Source: Streptomyces sp. PH10-H1 (GTDB lineage Bacteria; Actinomycetota; Actinomycetes; Streptomycetales; Streptomycetaceae). Taken from it: DNA of 59,179 bases. Below the pieces are notes generated by a model. That model was not told the origin of the DNA. It ran no database searches and saw only the letters and a program-made list of their open reading frames with translations. Location: NCBI RefSeq assembly GCF_030063355.1, contig NZ_JASISZ010000057.1, forward strand, positions 1-59,179, written 5' to 3'. Positions 1-8,359 of this stretch are shown one piece after another. The position numbers and the translations under genes were made by a program. Numbering within the stretch: the stretch's first letter is position 1; each line of letters starts with the position of its first letter.

Positions 1-1
1 C

Positions 2-151
2 GAGTACATCGACGGCTTCTACAACCCCCGCCGCATCCAAAAACGCCTCGGCTACCTCAGCCCCGTCGAATTCGAGGAGAAGCACTACACCGAACAGGCG
101 ACGGCCGAACAAGCGAACCTGAAACCCCGTCGACCCGCTCTGACCAGCTAA
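2..151 (+). pseudogene. IS3-family transposase OrfB, C-terminal end (cut by window edge)
   Basis: The reading frame enters from the left edge and encodes 49 residues ending at TAA (149-151). It contains the block YNPRRIQKRLGYLSPVEFE, the usual C-terminal signature of IS3-group OrfB integrase-type transposases just after the catalytic Glu. The catalytic DDE residues lie outside the window, so completeness cannot be judged. It belongs to a different IS3 subgroup from the element at about 19.8-21.1 kb, whose tail reads differently. Confidence 0.85.
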
Positions 152-196
152 TCAACCACTCCCGCACAGCGGGGGAACCTCAGTCTGACATTGCTC

Positions 197-699
197 TTAA
201 TCCCAGCTCGAGCAGAAGCCGTTTTTCGGGCAGAACATGACCCACACACTGTTGTAGCCAGGCGACACGGTCGCAGGATTCGGGTCGGGACCGCCGTTGA
301 GAAGAGATCCTTGGTCGGGGGTGGCGGTCAGGGTGACAGATGTTCCGCTTGGGAAGCTTGCGGAGCACGTGCCGGTTGGGGGCGCTTGTGGTGTGGTCCC
401 CTCCGGGTCGAATGCTACCTGGCGGCAGTTGATCCCGGCCGGCTTGCTCATGACGGTTCCGCCGCCCCATCCGTCGCTGATCCACGCATACAGCTGACCC
501 GCCTGGGCCGGGTAGCCGAGCTGAGCCCGAACCGGGGCGGCGGTGCCGAGCGCGGCCGCAGTAGCGAGCGCGGTGGTGACTACGATCGCGCGCCAGGCGG
601 CGCTGGCTCCGAACCGGCGCCGAGCGTGCCAGGCCCGGCGGTGGCGCGGCGGATCGTTGCTGCGGACGCCCGTCGCAGGGGGGTGGGGTTGTTACTCAC
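197..699 (-). pseudogene. small secreted protein, frameshifted near its signal peptide
   Basis: The downstream frame encodes a hydrophobic Ala-rich stretch (AIVVTTALATAAALGTAAPVRA) typical of a Sec signal peptide, then about 100 residues with four Cys ending at TAA (197-199). That frame has no start codon before a stop at 692-694. A good ribosome site (AAGGGAG) with GTG at 697-699 lies in another frame, so one indel between about 600 and 650 would join them. I do not recognise the mature domain. Likely a small exported protein, now broken or mis-sequenced. Confidence 0.5.
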
Positions 700-944
700 G
701 GGTGGCTCCCTTGTAGTTGCCGGGTTCGTGGTGCAGGAGGACGCAGCGCTGGGCGGTGATCGCGGCCAGCCGGGAGCCGGCCCGGCTCGCGTACCCGCCG
801 CTCCCGGGCGGACCTCGGAAAAGCCTCACGGCCTCGATCGTGCAGACCTTGCCCCCATGTGAAAACACCCTCTTCCCTGTTCGTGATCACGAATGTGTCG
901 GGTTCGATCCAGTACGGCGGCGCCCTTGAGCGATTCGATCCGAC

Positions 945-1232
945 TCACGTCTCCTCCGCCGTCTCGAGAATCCGGGTCCTGGGCACCCCGGCAAGCGCCG
1001 GCGCGTTGCCGGGCGACGCCTACACCCGGGTCCGGAGGAAACCGAGGAACTCTTCGGCCTGCTCCGCAGTATCGAAGTCGAGGCCGACAACTACATACGC
1101 CGGGTCGTCCACCGGACGCTGCACCCGGTACCGCCGTACGCCCGCCTCCTTCCGCACGGGCGCGAACCGGTCGAACGCGCCCTTCCACACGGCGAAGTCG
1201 GTGATTGCATGCTCGATGTGCAGTGTGCACAT
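945..1232 (-). pseudogene. small ABM/DUF-like protein interrupted by in-frame TAG
   Basis: From ATG (1230-1232) the frame reads MCTLHIEHAITDFAVWKGAF and on through FLGFLRTRV, then meets TAG at 1020-1022 (codon 71). It continues in the same frame as ASPGNAPALAGVPRTRILET and stops at TGA (945-947). Total length would be 95 codons. The sequence resembles small antibiotic-biosynthesis-monooxygenase-like proteins of streptomycetes. The amber probably replaces a Trp (TGG to TAG), judging from my memory of relatives. It is divergent from the LuxR-type gene at 1326. Confidence 0.6.
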
Positions 1233-1325
1233 GACTCCTCCTCGGCCTGATACCTCCAGCCTGGACAGCACTCATGGGCACGGCACATCCCAGAAATGTG
1301 GGGAATCGCGGCATACGCTCGAACG

Positions 1326-2359
1326 ATGGCCGACCCCGCCGCGTACACGCGTTCGCACGAGCGAGTCGTCCGCCTCTGCGAGGCCGGCGGCGACCCCCGA
1401 ACCCTGCGTCTTCGGCTCATCGACGAACTGCGCCGGGCCGCCGGATTCGACGCTTTCGCGTCCTGCTCACCGACCCGGAGACCTCGGTGGGCTGCTCACC
1501 GATCGCCGACGTCCCGTGCCTGCCCGAACTGATCCGCCTCAAGTACTTGACCGAAGTCAACCGCTGGACGGCACTCGACGACGTCGCCCTGCTGGGCGCA
1601 TACCCCGATCCCGCCCGCAGCCTGCTGTGGCGCGAACTGCTGCACGCCCACGGCGTGCGGGACATCGCCTCGATGGTGTTCAAGGACCGCTTCGGCTGCT
1701 GGGGCTTCCTCGACCTCTACCGGTACCACCAGGACTTCACCCGCGCGGAAGCCTCGTACCTTGCCCACCTCACCGCACCCGTGACCACCGCGCTGCGCCG
1801 CAGTCAGGCGGAAACCTTTGTCGTACGGCCATCCGACGCGCCCCGCCCGGGCCCTCTGGTGCTGCTGCTCTCTCCCGACCTGCGGGTACTCGGCCAGACC
1901 CTGGAAACCCACGCATATCTGAGCCTGCTGGTGCCGCCCGAGCACGGCCGCCCGCCGGTGCCCGCGAGCGCCTACAACGTCGCCGCCCAGCTGCTGGCCG
2001 TCGAGGCACGCGTCGATGCGAACCCGCCGCGTTCCCGGGTCCACCTGGCGGACGGCCTGTGGCTGACCCTGCGAGCCGCCCGGATCGGCGACGCGGCTCC
2101 ACTGGACCGGCGCGACATCGCCGTCACCATCGAGGAGACCTCACCGACCGAGCGGCTCGCCGTGTTCACCAGGGCATTCGCCCTGAGTCCGCGGGAGGGC
2201 GATCTGCTCGGCCACCTGGCGAAGGGCGGCGACAGCCACACCGTGGCTCGTCAGATGTTCCTCTCCGAGCACACCGTGCAAGACCACCTCAAATCGATCT
2301 TCGCCAAGACCTCCACGCACAACCGCAGAACGCTGCTCACCCGCGCCCTCGGAGCATGA
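1326..2359 (+). pseudogene. LuxR-family (GerE HTH) transcriptional regulator, frameshifted
   Basis: The C-terminal domain is a clear LuxR helix-turn-helix: LSPREGDLLGHLAKGGDSH, then ARQMFLSEHTVQDHLKSIF. The N-terminus (MADPAAYTRSHERVVRLCEA) is in a different frame. The two run collinearly and switch at about 1455-1465, where GFDAFA should continue into LLTDPETSVG, so a single-base deletion is the simplest explanation. The middle (about residues 60-270) resembles the GAF-like sensor part of actinobacterial single-protein LuxR regulators. Divergent from the small protein at 945-1232; no target can be assigned. Confidence 0.7.
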
Positions 2360-2409
2360 GCTGCCGCGCACCGCGGGAAGAACTGGCCGGCAGGCCTCGC
2401 CCCCGAACT

Positions 2410-2670
2410 CCGCACAGCCACGTCGTGGTGAACCCGCACAAGGTGCTCTCCACACCTCTGCACGCCGGCGCCCTGTACTGCCGGCGCCCAGGTGCCCTGG
2501 ACGATGCGTTTCGTCTGGTGCCCGAGATCTTGCGCACCGATCCGTGCGGCACGCCGACCGACTTCATGAACCGCTCCCTGGAACTGGGACGCAGCTTCAA
2601 GGCCCTGAAACTCTGGTGGATCATCAGGAGCTTCGGGATCGGCGGCATGGCTCGGCGCCTTGACGCGCTG
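2410..2670 (+). pseudogene. pyridoxal-dependent (group II) decarboxylase fragment
   Basis: About 85 residues in one frame match the middle of aromatic-amino-acid/group II PLP decarboxylases. VVVNPHK holds the Schiff-base lysine (codon 2440-2442), followed by ALYCRRPGALDDAFRLVPE and SLELGRSFKALKLWWIIRSF. Both the N-terminal half and the C-terminus are missing, and the usual Trp after NPHK is Val. It lies just after the LuxR stop and runs into the TnpB remnant, which suggests insertion-associated deletion. It cannot make a working enzyme. Confidence 0.7.
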
Positions 2671-2689
2671 ACCCGTGATCCTCGAGGCT

Positions 2690-3182
2690 GCCAACGCGAC
2701 CGGCACTCCAACGGCGCCTTCGTGCCCAACCCGCGCCACGGGCGCGCCAACGCAGCCAGGCTCGAAGCCGCACAGCAGGCCCTGAGCCACTTCCCGCGTG
2801 TCCGCCGTGACAAGCCGGTCGGCCAACCAGCGCCGGGCCGTGGAGCCGCGCCGAAGCCGGACCCGACCAGCCGGGCGCGTTCCTGCCCAACGGCGCAGCC
2901 GCCAAGACGGGTCTCAACCGTTCGATCTCGGATGCCGGATGGGGGGTGTTCCTGACGATCCTGCACGCAAAGGCTGAAGGCGCCGGACGGGAAGTGATCG
3001 CCCTGGACCCCCCCAACACGTCCCGCCGGTGCCCCGAATGCGGGCACACCAGCGCGGACAACCGGACCACTCAGGCAAAGTTCCAATGCGTCGCCTGCGG
3101 CCACACGGACCACGCCGACACGGTGGGAGCCACCAACGTTCTACGGGCCGGGCTGGTCCGCCGAAACGCCAACCCGGCGTAA
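2690..3182 (+). pseudogene. IS200/IS605-family TnpB remnant
   Basis: The 3' part in one frame (from about 2871) reads GAFLPNGAAAKTGLNRSISD, then a zinc finger CPEC...CVAC and the RuvC-III segment HADTVGATNVLRAGL, stopping at 3180-3182. Upstream, in another frame, NGAFVPNPRHGRANAARLE resembles the earlier TnpB core. The stretch between (RuvC-II Glu region) is deleted, so this RNA-guided nuclease relative is dead. The hairpin at 3189-3210 fits its right end. Confidence 0.75.
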
Positions 3183-3188
3183 CGAGAA

Positions 3189-3210
3189 GCCCCCTCGTTT
3201 ACGAGGGGGC
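3189..3210 (+). repeat. perfect hairpin at the IS200/IS605-like right end
   Basis: Two 10-bp arms (GCCCCCTCGT and its reverse complement) with a 2-base loop lie 7 bp after the tnpB stop. Subterminal hairpins at the right end are recognised by the TnpA transposase of IS200/IS605 elements, and this area also forms the guide-RNA scaffold of TnpB. No tnpA is visible nearby. Confidence 0.6.
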
Positions 3211-3482
3211 GGAGTCACGAGAAGGGCGGCGCTTTCGACGGCGTTCGAGTTGGCCTTGCTGAAGAGGGTGAAGACCTCACGTTCCGCGGCTGCATCCGCA
3301 GGTCCATGGGAGGTCCTCCTGGACCGACGGTACCGCCGTACGCGGCGCGTAGCCGCTTCGGGAGGAGGTTGTCCGCCCACCGCGGACGACAAAAGGAAAG
3401 GCAAGGAGGTTATGCACTCCTTGCCACTCTCAAGGTATAGCGCACGGGGGGCCTTGCGGCAAGGCCCTGGTCGTGCCGCAGA

Positions 3483-3677
3483 ATGGTTGACCGAGACCAG
3501 AACCTGCGGAAATCCGGTATTCACGAAGTTCACGTGCTTTTGTCGACGTATGGATCACGCGGGACGTCCCAACCACCGGTGGGAATCGCCGTGCGGTTGC
3601 GGGGACTCGGCGCGGAGGTGCGGGTGCGCGCGCCGCCGGACTGCGCGGAGCGGCTGGCCGAAATTCAATCTCGTTAA
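3483..3677 (+). pseudogene. N-terminal fragment of a GT-B glycosyltransferase
   Basis: The segment VLLSTYGSRGTSQPPVGIAV and the following LGAEVRVRAPPDCAERLAEI match the first ~45 residues of macrolide/glycopeptide-type (MGT, GtfB-like) glycosyltransferases, where STYGSRGDV is the usual start. The frame ends at TAA (3675-3677), directly abutting ATG at 3678. Only the N-terminal tip remains. Glycosyltransferase and aromatic hydroxylase genes often lie together in polyketide clusters, so this may be a leftover of such a cluster. Confidence 0.6.
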
Positions 3678-3689
3678 ATGGGGGTTTTC

Positions 3690-5117
3690 ATGATTGACGT
3701 GATCGTGGTCGGCGGCGGACCGACCGGCTTGATGCTGGCCGGCGAGTTGCGGCTGCACGGCGTGCACGCGCTCGTGCTGGAGAAGGAGGCGGAGCCGACC
3801 AGGATTGTCCGTGCGCTCGGCCTGCACGCGCGCAGCATCGAGGTGATGGACCAGCGCGGTCTGCTGGAGCGGTTTCTCGCGCTCGGCAAGCAGTACCCGG
3901 TCGGTGGTTTCTTCGCCGGCATCCCCAAGCCGTCGCCGGACCGGCTGGACACCGCGCATCCGTACGTCCTCAGCATCCTGCAGCCGGTCACCGAGCGGCT
4001 CCTGAACGAGCACGCCACCGAGCTGGGCGCCGAGATCCGGCGCGGCTGCGAACTGGTCGGGCTGAGCCAGGACGACGACGGGGTGACCGCCGAGCTGGCC
4101 GACGGCACGCAGCTGCGCTCGCGCTACCTCGTCGGCTGCGACGGCGGCCGCAGCACGGTGCGCAAGCTGCTTGGCGTCGGCTTTCCCGGTGAGCCCAGCA
4201 GGGTCGACACGCTGCTGGGCGAGATGGAGGTGGCCGAGTCGCAGGAGACGCTGACCGCCGTGATGACCGAAGTCCGCAAGACCCAGCTGCGGTTCGGCGC
4301 CATGCCCCTCGGGGACGGGGTGTACCGCGTCGTCGTGCCCGCCGCGGGGGTGGCCGAGGACCGCACGGTCCCGCCGACCTTCGAGGAGTTCAAGCAGCAG
4401 CTGCGGGCGACCGCCGGCACCGACTTCGGCGTGCACTCACCGCGCTGGCTGTCCCGCTTCGGCGATGCCACCCGGCAGGCCGAGCGCTACCGGACCGGCC
4501 GGGTGCTGCTGGCCGGCGACGCGGCGCACATCCACCCGCCGATGGGCGGGCAGGGCCTCAACCTCGGCATCCAGGACGCGTTCAACCTCAGCTGGAAACT
4601 GGCCGCCGCGGTCAACGGCTGGGCACCGGAGGGCCTGCTGGACAGCTACCACACCGAACGGCACCCGGTGGCCTCCGACGTGCTGGACAACACCCGCGCG
4701 CAGATGGAGCTGATGTCCACCGAGCCGGGTCCCCAGGCTGCGCGCCGGCTGGTGTCGGAACTGATGGACTTCGAGGAGGTGAACCGGTACCTGATCGAGA
4801 AGATCATCGCGATCGGGGTCCGCTACGACTTCGGCGAGGGGCATGAACTGCTCGGCCGGCGGCTGCGGGACGTGAAACTGAAGCAGGGTCGCCTCTACGA
4901 GCTGATGCACGGCGGCCGCGGGCTGCTGCTCGACCAGACCGGCCGGCTTTCGGTGGCGGGCTGGGCAGACCGGGTCGACCACGTCGTCGACGTCAGCGAG
5001 GAACTGGACGTGCCCGCGGTGCTGCTGCGGCCGGACGGCCACGTGGCGTGGGTCGGTGAAGATCAGCAGGATCTGCTCAGCCGGCTGCCCAAGTGGTTCG
5101 GCGCTGCCGTCAGCTGA
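3690..5117 (+). CDS. FAD-dependent monooxygenase (aromatic polyketide hydroxylase type)
   Basis: 475-residue flavoprotein of the PHBH/PheA/TetX class. MIDVIVVGGGPTGLMLAG gives the N-terminal Rossmann GxGxxG, GCDGGRSTVRKLLG (about residue 149) the DG motif, and LLAGDAAHIHPPMGGQGLN (about residue 273) the FAD-ribityl GD motif. The tail (about 390-475) is the thioredoxin-like C-terminal domain of polyketide hydroxylases. It would hydroxylate an aromatic or polyketide substrate using NAD(P)H and O2. I prefer ATG 3690 (GGGGG just upstream) over ATG 3678, which overlaps the glycosyltransferase remnant. No other biosynthetic gene is intact nearby, so its substrate is unknown. Confidence 0.85.
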   Translation: MIDVIVVGGGPTGLMLAGELRLHGVHALVLEKEAEPTRIVRALGLHARSIEVMDQRGLLERFLALGKQYPVGGFFAGIPKPSPDRLDTAHPYVLSILQPVTERLLNEHATELGAEIRRGCELVGLSQDDDGVTAELADGTQLRSRYLVGCDGGRSTVRKLLGVGFPGEPSRVDTLLGEMEVAESQETLTAVMTEVRKTQLRFGAMPLGDGVYRVVVPAAGVAEDRTVPPTFEEFKQQLRATAGTDFGVHSPRWLSRFGDATRQAERYRTGRVLLAGDAAHIHPPMGGQGLNLGIQDAFNLSWKLAAAVNGWAPEGLLDSYHTERHPVASDVLDNTRAQMELMSTEPGPQAARRLVSELMDFEEVNRYLIEKIIAIGVRYDFGEGHELLGRRLRDVKLKQGRLYELMHGGRGLLLDQTGRLSVAGWADRVDHVVDVSEELDVPAVLLRPDGHVAWVGEDQQDLLSRLPKWFGAAVS

Positions 5118-5461
5118 GCGCGCACCTGTGGCCCGAAAGGGTGGGGCCTTGATCGAGACGCTGGAGTGGCTGGTGGAGAGCTGCGAGCGCACGGCCGAGG
5201 CCCCGGACTTGCTGCCGGATGACTGCCTCGCCGAACCGGAGTCGGCGGGGGCCGCGGCGCCGGCGGTGGCGGTCGCGCCGTTTCTAGCCAGGCTGCCGCG
5301 CGCGGGCGCGGGGTGCTTTCGTGCGCTGCTGTCGCGTGCGCGGCCGGGCGCCGCATGGTGATCTTGTGTCCCTGCGGTCCGTCGTGTCCGTCCGAGACGT
5401 TCTGGCCCGTCCTCGATCAGTCACCCGCGCCCCAATCAGCCGCGCTTCAGCTTCGACCGCA
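5118..5461. other. no convincing gene
   Basis: About 340 bases after the monooxygenase. The + strand carries an open stretch (5142-5360) reading LIETLEWLVESCERTAEAPD, but it lacks a convincing start and I recognise no family. Treated as intergenic or degenerate sequence. Confidence 0.4.
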
Positions 5462-5500
5462 GCCGTTGCACTGAGATTCACTGAGTCTCAGTGCAACGGC
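5462..5500. repeat. perfect 15-bp inverted repeat
   Basis: Arms 5462-5476 (GCCGTTGCACTGAGA) and 5486-5500 are exact reverse complements around a 9-base loop (TTCACTGAG). It lies 129 bp before the secreted-protein gene at 5629. No T-run follows on either strand, so it could be an operator or a factor-independent streptomycete terminator. Confidence 0.85.
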
Positions 5501-5628
5501 TGTTACGACAGTGACACTGCGCCTACAACGTATGGGTGTGACGGAACGTCTTTTCAGGTGAGAACCATGCCAATGGCATTTGTCTCGCCTTTGTGTGAAA
5601 ACCGAGATCTTCGCTGGAAGGGACATTC

Positions 5629-6045
5629 ATGATCGTCACCAAGCGGCACTCCCTGCGTATCGCTGCAGTCAGTGCCATCGCCGCCGCATCCGTCGCTCTG
5701 GCAGGCACCGCCGCGATGGCCGCCACCCCGGCTGCGTCCAGTGCTTCCGTCGCGCAGAAGGCCCTTGCAGCCAAGGCCAGCATCAGCGCGAAGCCGTCGG
5801 TGAACTCGGTCAAGGCATGGCAGCTGTTCCGGGTCACAGGTAAGACGACTGGTCTCAAGGCGGGCACCAAGGTGACCTTGCAGCAGAAGCAGGGCAGCAA
5901 GTGGGTCACGCTGCCTGCCTCGGTCCCCATCGCGCGCAACGGCGCTTACTCGCTGGGTGTCAAGCTCGGTCTCAAGGGCAAGAACGACCTGCGGATCGTC
6001 AGCGGGAGCACCGCCTCCCCGGTCTTCAACGTGACGGTGTGCTAG
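5629..6045 (+). CDS. small secreted protein with Ig-like fold
   Basis: 138 residues starting at ATG 5629 with a good ribosome site (GGAAGGGA). Residues 1-31 form a signal peptide (RIAAVSAIAAASVALAGTAAMA, shown without its first charged residues, with cleavage after AMA). The mature part has the pattern of a bacterial Ig-like/carboxypeptidase-regulatory-like domain: SVNSVKAWQLFRVTGKTTGL, VTLQQKQGSKWVTLP, NGAYSLGVKLGLKGKNDLRI. Such small proteins are common in streptomycetes, exported and of unknown role. It is monocistronic, followed by the hairpin at 6064-6102. Confidence 0.8.
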   Translation: MIVTKRHSLRIAAVSAIAAASVALAGTAAMAATPAASSASVAQKALAAKASISAKPSVNSVKAWQLFRVTGKTTGLKAGTKVTLQQKQGSKWVTLPASVPIARNGAYSLGVKLGLKGKNDLRIVSGSTASPVFNVTVC

Positions 6046-6063
6046 TCGCCTGCAATCGTCTTC

Positions 6064-6102
6064 GACAGCGCCTCGGCGCCGGATGGGCGCCGAGGCACTG
6101 TC
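6064..6102 (+). terminator. terminator hairpin after the secreted protein
   Basis: Long GC stem: GACAG-C-GCCTCGGCGCC pairs with GGCGCCGAGGC-A-CTGTC, one mismatch, followed by a T-rich stretch (CTTTTTACC at 6110-6118). It lies 18 bp after the stop of the gene at 5629-6045. Confidence 0.8.
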
Positions 6103-6286
6103 ACCTTCACTTTTTACCCGGCTACGCGATGCTGCGGTCCCCAGCCAGTGGAACCGTGCCCAAAAGGAGGCCATGGCCCCTCCCACATTTCTCCTCCGGG
6201 GACCCGCTTCCGCTGGTCGCAACAGGCCAGGCGCACGGGCGTCGTGGCGTCGGGGAGCAGGCTGAGGGACTGGTGCCGTATCGCGC

Positions 6287-6500
6287 TCAGTTCGTGGTTG
6301 TTCCCGGATGCCGGCCGGCCAGGCGTGCGAGCAGCGCGGTGCGGTGGGATTCGTCGGTGGCGAGCGCGAGGGCGGTCCAGGCCATGGCGAGGCCGCCGTC
6401 CAGGACCGCTCGGTCCGCGCCGGTGTACGTGACCTGCCAGCTGCTGATGGCCAGGGTGCACGCACCGGCGCAGTCGTCGGGACCGCAACGTAACTCGCGC
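6287..6500 (-). pseudogene. fragment of an unknown protein
   Basis: On the minus strand a coding-looking frame reads CTLAISSWQVTYTGADRAVL, then GGLAMAWTALALATDESHRT and ARLAGRHPG, ending at TGA (6287-6289). Codon use and composition look genuine, but there is no start with a ribosome site and I do not know the family. Probably the C-terminus of a hypothetical protein whose 5' part was lost. Confidence 0.35.
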
Positions 6501-6597
6501 CCGCTGACTCACAGTTCGTTTGGGCGCCCGTTGCTCGGTGGCTGCCGGGTTGTTGAGCTGGTCGGGTGATCGCGTGGGATGCGGCGAGAGGGGGGAC

Positions 6598-6690
6598 GTG
6601 CGGCAGGAGTGGTCGCCGGAAGAGGTGGTCGGGTGCTGGACGCTGGTGCCGCACCGGGGAGAAGCTGTCGGCCGCCCGCCAGGCCGACGA
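6598..6690 (+). pseudogene. possible N-terminal tip of a Tn3-family transposase (DUF4158)
   Basis: GTG at 6598 follows a purine-rich site (GAGAGGGGG) and encodes VRQEWSPEEVVGCWTLV, resembling the start of DUF4158-containing Tn3-type transposases in actinobacteria (xxEWSPEDLxxxWTLxxxD). After about 25 residues the similarity is lost. Weak call based on a short motif. Confidence 0.3.
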
Positions 6691-6699
6691 TGGCACCAC

Positions 6700-7417
6700 C
6701 ACCGCTGAGCCGGCCTCGCGGGTCGCGGGTCCGCCGGGCGATCCGCGAGGCGTGGGCGGAGGGCATCGAGCACCAGGTGCAGCCGCGCGCACTCGCCGAC
6801 ATCGGCCTGCCGGAAACGCGACGGCGCAGGATGAAGCCCCGGAGCAGTCCGACTCAGGGGCCTGTCGGTTATCGGCGGCGGTGCCGACCCCGAGCGCCCG
6901 GCCGTCCCGCGCGGCGGACCGCACGAGGCCGGCGCGGGCTGCTGTTCGACTGCGGGTGGGGTTTCGCGGTAGGCATGCAAGTGCGGCTGGAGGCCGGGGT
7001 GTTGCCGAACCCGCCGCCTTCGGCGTTGTTGCAGTGCCCGCACAGCGCGCCGAGGGCGCGCGCTTCGTGCTGGTAGCGCACCGAATTGCGGGCCATGGTA
7101 CTTCGTACGGACTCGGTGCGTCCAGGCGTTGCCCAAGTCCGGCTCGATGCAGGCTACTCAATGCACACGGACTTGCCGATGCCCTGTCGTGATCACGATC
7201 CAACCTGCGGCGATGTTCGGGATCGCAAGCGTCTGATGGCCCTGTGAGCTCTGCGATCCGGCCATCGAAAAGGTGCCGGTCGAATATCGACGGCTATCGG
7301 CGGGGCATCGGTGCGGCGGATGCCGGTCGTCTCCCGTTCCACGAGCGTTCAACCAGCTGTCCCTGTCTGCGCTGTGTGCTGTCCCTATGTTCCTGAGGGG
7401 TTTTGAAAGAAGGGACT
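6700..7417. other. long stretch without a supportable gene
   Basis: About 700 bases between transposon debris and the ABC operon. Several open frames exist on both strands, as expected for very high GC, but none has a start with a ribosome site plus recognisable protein sequence. The promoter of the 7418 operon should lie in its last 200 bases; I could not single out boxes. Confidence 0.4.
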
Positions 7418-8359
7418 ATGGACACACTGCTCGCAGTCCGGGCTCGTGGGATCACCAAGTGTTTCGGCGACGTCGTCGCACTCGACGGCATCGATCTAGA
7501 TGTGGCGCAGGGGCAGATCCACGGCTTGGTCGGACCGAACGGCGCCGGCAAGACGACATTGCTCGGCCTCCTGCTGGGCCTGGCCGTCGCCGACAGCGGC
7601 CGCCTCGAAATCCTGGGTACGCCGGTCGGGCGGGCGCTCGCCGCACCTGACGGTGTCTCCGGCTTCGTGGACGGGCCCGGTCTCTACCCCTCGCTCACCG
7701 CCAGGCAGACCCTCGCCGCGCTGGCCGCCCTCCGCGGCCGCGACGCGCGGACAACGGGGATCGACGACGTGCTCGAGACGGTCGGGCTCACCGATGTCGC
7801 CGACGACCGGGCCAGCGGCTTCTCCCTCGGCATGCGCCAGCGGCTCGGGCTCGCCGCCGCCCTGCTCACCGAACCCCGGCTTCTCGTGCTCGACGAACCT
7901 TCCAACGGTCTCGACCCGGCCGGGAAAAAACACGTTCACGGTGTCCTCACCCGGCTCGCGGCGGACGGAACCAGCATCGTGCTCTCGAGCCACCGCATGG
8001 ACGACCTCGAGGCACTGTGCTCCGAGGTCACCATCGTCGCCACCGGACGGGTCGTCTTCTCCGGCCCCCTGGGCATGCTGGCCGCCGAGAACCGTGAACT
8101 CGACTACCGGCTGGTCACCTCCGACGCGCAGGCCGCCCGCGGGTTGGCTGTCGACACGGCCGGGATCGGCGTCGTCGACGACGCAGGGGTACGGCACGGC
8201 GCCGAGATGCTCGTCGTGCGCGCGCTGGTGCCCGCCCTCGACGAACTGGTGGTGCGGCTCGTGCACGCGGGCATCGCGGTGCGCGAGCTCGCACCCGTGG
8301 TGTCGCCGCTCGAGGCGGCGTTCCTCGCCCTCACCGAACAGCAGGAGGCCGGCCGATGA
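7418..8359 (+). CDS. ABC transporter ATP-binding protein
   Basis: 313-residue ABC ATPase. Walker A is GPNGAGKTTLL (about residues 42-52), the signature is SGFSLGMRQRLGLAAALL (LSGGQ-like, degenerate as in drug/multidrug and ABC-2 exporters), Walker B is RLLVLDEPSNGLDP and the switch His lies in SSHRMDD. The C-terminal ~100 residues form the regulatory extension of CcmA/NatA-type exporters. ATG 7418 has GAAGGGA at the right distance; the upstream TTG (7403) is less likely. It overlaps the permease gene by four bases (ATGA), so the two are translationally coupled and should form one exporter. Confidence 0.9.
   Translation: MDTLLAVRARGITKCFGDVVALDGIDLDVAQGQIHGLVGPNGAGKTTLLGLLLGLAVADSGRLEILGTPVGRALAAPDGVSGFVDGPGLYPSLTARQTLAALAALRGRDARTTGIDDVLETVGLTDVADDRASGFSLGMRQRLGLAAALLTEPRLLVLDEPSNGLDPAGKKHVHGVLTRLAADGTSIVLSSHRMDDLEALCSEVTIVATGRVVFSGPLGMLAAENRELDYRLVTSDAQAARGLAVDTAGIGVVDDAGVRHGAEMLVVRALVPALDELVVRLVHAGIAVRELAPVVSPLEAAFLALTEQQEAGR

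Noticed and set aside
859..2955. A 698-codon open frame on the + strand
   Set aside because: It reads through the antisense or off-frame parts of several real genes; only its PLP-decarboxylase (about 2410-2670) and TnpB-like (about 2690-2800) stretches look like protein. The rest is Arg/Pro-rich shadow sequence.
5554..7203. A 549-codon minus-strand open frame
   Set aside because: It runs antisense to the secreted-protein gene and through debris; composition is that of high-GC shadow frames and no domain is visible.
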